The translations under genes were made by a program, and so were the position numbers. This document shows positions 61,101 through 64,000 of a stretch of 64,000 bases of DNA, in pieces; within the stretch, counting starts at the first letter, position 1; every line of letters starts with the position of its first letter. The notes below the pieces were generated by a model that was not told the DNA's origin, searched no databases, and worked only from the letters and a program-made list of their open reading frames with translations. The stretch comes from Chromobotia macracanthus (lineage: Eukaryota; Chordata; Actinopteri; Cypriniformes; Botiidae): the NCBI GenBank assembly GCA_036877525.1, contig JAZGTH010000146.1, positions 1-64,000 of the forward strand, given 5' to 3'.

Positions 61101-63761
61101 ATAGAAGCTAATGAGTTTAATGATGGGAATAAAACTGTGGGGGAAAACACAAATCCTCTGCTGCAATACACAGAAAAAATTATATTATTAAACTTATTTA
61201 AACTTATGTATATTTTAAAAATGATATTATCAAACTGTCTTATGTTAACAGGAAAGCCAAATGATGCAGGAAACCTGGATTAGATAATTACACAATTTCT
61301 ACTTTAATTGCATGGTGTAAAGAAAAAAAAAGGAAAAAAGTGATAGGCAAAAATGAAAGTTGATTGCAGGTTTTATGTTACCTGATTTTAAGAAGGGCTT
61401 TGTGCACGTGTATCCACTTCCCGTCAACCAGGAACTTCAGATCAGAGATTTCTGGGCTGTCGAACTCTTGCTTTAGTGACTGGGCAACAGTCAGACAGTC
61501 AGCTCCATCTAATGAGCAGATAAAAGTAAACACATTTCTCCAACTGTCTTTCAAAGAGATACACGTGCCTCTCTACGTATGCCTAGCTTCTGACTTATGT
61601 AGAAAGTCAATGTAAGTTTAACTTTATCATGAATGTAATTGCTAAAATTAATTGTTAGTTAATATCTAAAACAGCTAGCTACATATGGTAAAATGTTAAA
61701 AATAATAAAGAGATTATTGGTTTCTCAAAAATACATAAAAAGAAAAAAAATTGATTTGACTGATTATATTAACAGTGCCTGATAAATGATAGGAAGTTCT
61801 TGTTATGTTAAGGCCTTTCAACTTCCCTGAGGATTTCAGGCTAGGGGGCTCTTTCGAAGCTCAAGGGAAATTTAAGAGCTTTCAGTTGAGTTTTATTTAA
61901 GTATGAGTACACAATTTCTTAGGAGAAACAGAAGGCTTTAAAATAAAGAAATTAAATGGTTTTGGACAAACCTGATCATACTAAAATATTCAATAATATT
62001 GACTTGATTGCAGACCTGAGCTCAGTTTGTGACCCTGTTTAGATGTGTTTGCAAAGTGATATGTGAGATTTCTGGGTCTTTCTCTCAGGTGGATCTGAGA
62101 GAATTACATACCGTATAAAACATTATTTAGCACATTATCACATTGCATTTTCTTCTAAATTGTGCAACCCTACTCCATACTTAACAAATCAGTAACAGGA
62201 ATGCAGTGCTATCCGCTCATCTTTAATTCTTTATATTTAGCATTTTCGGTCAATAAATTACACTCCTAATACAGTAATACAATAATAGGGAGGCATACAA
62301 TAATAGGGAGACAGATAGAGTGTTTGCAACAATTGCAGCACTTAAAGCTCAGGTGCAATACCACCACCTACTGTGTTGGAGTGTCAACCTGATACTAGCA
62401 CTGAATTATTTACAATAATATCATGTGTAGTATGAACTTGTTATCAATAATCATGGGTATTAATATCACTGTTATTGGCAATACTGGTATATTATGACAC
62501 ACCTAGTCAAGTAGGAAACCTCCTACAATGCTCCATTACCCATAATGCAATGCTGAATTTGGAACACCACTCTTACCCATAGACAGCAGATGCCAGGTGA
62601 CTGCGGGTGTCGCAAAGCAGGCAAAGATGTCGTCACTGCTGGTGAAATGCGTGAGGTGAGGGTAAGCCATGGCCTGACCCTGACACTGACCCCACATCAG
62701 CACCTTGCCACTCTGTCTTTGCTGCTGATGTGTGGCTGGTGTGACATGCTGCCACCCCCACTATTCTGTAAATAAGAGATAAAGTTAAAGGAGCTCAAAC
62801 TGCAAAGCAAAACTGCTTAATTCAAACTCTCAGATCATTGGTGATACTGTTTGCTTTGTTAATTATGCAATATAGCTTGTCTTAAAACAATTCAGCCAGA
62901 CTTCTTTTCAGCTTTAAATCTTTACAGCATGGGAATGTTTGTGATTAATCGTTTGAGATAAACATTTAAAGGATCAGTGCAAGTCAATTTGGCAGAACAA
63001 GCTCAGATTTGGAGGGCACTGACGTTGAGTTTCATGTAAATATTTGTAATATCATTAAACACATCTGACAAGCTTCCTTTATATGCTTCACACAGATGAT
63101 AAATACAGTTAGGAAATGAACGCAAACACTCAAACTGCATAATTAAGTTTTACTTCAATATTTTATCTACTTAATTTGTTTAACAAAGCATCATAAACTG
63201 CTACAGAACAAATTTAGTTGGTTAAATGTAATAAGTCAAAGTTTACAAATTAAACAGACTTTTTTACACACTTTACCCAAAATTCCCTGATTAAGAAGCA
63301 TTCATTAACCTATTTCTGTTTCTCACAATTTCCACTCCAGACAAGGAGTGGAAGCGGTTCCTGTTTGAGTGCTTATCAACTGAATTAACTTTTCCTAGCT
63401 TTTACCAGCTGCAGACCTGACCTTTCTTCCTCACCCAAACTGATTATGTTTTTGTTAAACGGTTCATCAAATGCATGACAGCAACCTGGCATTCCAGTAC
63501 CTCAAACCTGTCACCCACATGTATTTAAACATTTCACACAGTCATGGATGTATAACCAGGTGAAATGGCAGGCACATTTCTACTACCTCTACAGGCAGTG
63601 ATCTGCACTGGTTCTTACCTCTCTTTGTCAATGTTGATGAGGGTTGGCACAGCCTGGTTGCTCTTGTTGCCTGTACCTAGATGCCCATAGGAGTTTGCAC
63701 CCCAGGAGTAAACAAATCCCTCATCTGTAAGTGCCAGTGTGTGTGCATAGCCATACGCCAC
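58173..63761 (-). CDS. rcbtb2: RCC1 and BTB domain protein 2, 3' part of gene (six exons)
   Basis: Exons, in gene order: 63761-63619, 62765-62577, 61508-61382, 59874-59735, 59294-59164, 58307-58173, with stop at 58173-58175. The first two carry the end of the RCC1-like propeller (VAYGYAHTLALTDEGFVYSW, GANSYGHLGTGNKSNQ, HTSHTSAAKT, then WGQCQGQAMAYPHLTHF). The next encode the BTB domain (EFDSPEISDLKFLVDGKWIH, CEHFRALLNE, FSYLVYRAFLEYLYMDTISL) and the helical tail, ending FANMDHDLLKNFISKASLCG AFKN. The MDHDLLKNFISKAS ending fits RCBTB2 better than RCBTB1. BTB proteins of this class may act as cullin-3 adaptors; this is family knowledge. The 5' exons lie beyond the right edge. Exon 62765-62577 is two bases short of frame (near 62711-62718), see findings. 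Confidence 0.9.
60025..60425. repeat. Dispersed fish repeat in an rcbtb2 intron
   Basis: CTCCCAAGGTTTCTTCTCCA, TTTGGTTCCTTGGCACTGTC and ACCTTGTTGGCTTGCTTTCT are followed by an AT-rich part and end in AAATTTAACTGAACTGAAC. The TTCTTCTCC start and CTGAACTGAAC tail are typical of a common repeat of cyprinid-like fish. Confidence 0.65.
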
Positions 63762-64000
63762 CTGTGGAGACAAGCCATTTAAAGGCTTATACGCATTCCA
63801 GTGTAACACTGGTAATTTCGTGATAGTATTTTGAACATTTATATAACATGATAATTACTGGAACAAGTTGTTTCTTTAAAGGTGCACTGAGTATTTTTGG
63901 TTTATGTTTTACTGGCTGATATGATGTATGTTTTTATCAATGCTACTGCAGAAATACCCCTTTCACAGATATTTAAATTATCCTACAACCGAAAAACTCC
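63762..64000 (-). other. rcbtb2: rcbtb2 intron running out of the window
   Basis: Sequence upstream of the exon beginning at 63761 shows a proper acceptor (TCTCCACAG) and no further RCC1 repeat before the edge. Confidence 0.6.

Overview
The window looks like a piece of a teleost fish chromosome. The evidence is intron-containing vertebrate genes with standard GT-AG exons, two Tc1-type DNA transposons, tRNA-derived SINE and MITE-like repeats of kinds common in fish, and long minisatellites. A cypriniform or other ostariophysan is my guess from the repeat flavour; the species cannot be read from the window.

Layout, left to right. Positions 1-9440 are one large minisatellite with a unit of about 28 bp, rich in C and A and almost free of G on the + strand. 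Positions 9440-12110 are repeat-rich spacer that contains a compact minus-strand promoter-like element. Positions 12373-19992 (+) hold a complete NIMA-related kinase gene, nek3, with 13 coding exons (459 codons) and a Tc1 element in one late intron. Positions 20000-25200 are spacer with repeat fragments and a zinc-finger-like exon remnant. Positions 25220-31820 are a second large minisatellite, about 30 bp per unit and almost pure C+T on the + strand. Positions 31950-33990 are a decayed second copy of the nek3 neighbourhood: the minus-strand promoter element again, then a single isolated nek3 penultimate exon. Positions 34000-50800 are mostly unique AT-rich spacer with scattered repeats, a second Tc1 element (35295-36506) and a few unexplained open frames. 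An intact single-exon lysophosphatidic acid receptor gene, lpar6, lies at 50859-51920 (-). The last six coding exons of rcbtb2 (RCC1 and BTB protein) run from 63761 to 58173 (-); its 5' part lies beyond the right edge.

The genes do not form one pathway. The lpar6 - rcbtb2 neighbourhood matches the vertebrate RB1 region, where lpar6 is nested in an RB1 intron and rcbtb2 lies next to it, but no rb1 exon was recognised here. nek3 is joined to this block.

The most unusual signal is the duplicated arrangement on the left side. Two near-identical minus-strand promoter-like modules (CACGTG, CCAAT, doubled AACGTT, TATA, then a splice donor) each face leftwards into a long minisatellite. The two minisatellites differ in sequence, but in both the would-be transcript strand is the purine/G-rich one (GU-rich in one, GA-rich in the other). 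The rcbtb2 copy carries an apparent two-base deletion in an RCC1-repeat exon, which is either an assembly error or a broken allele.
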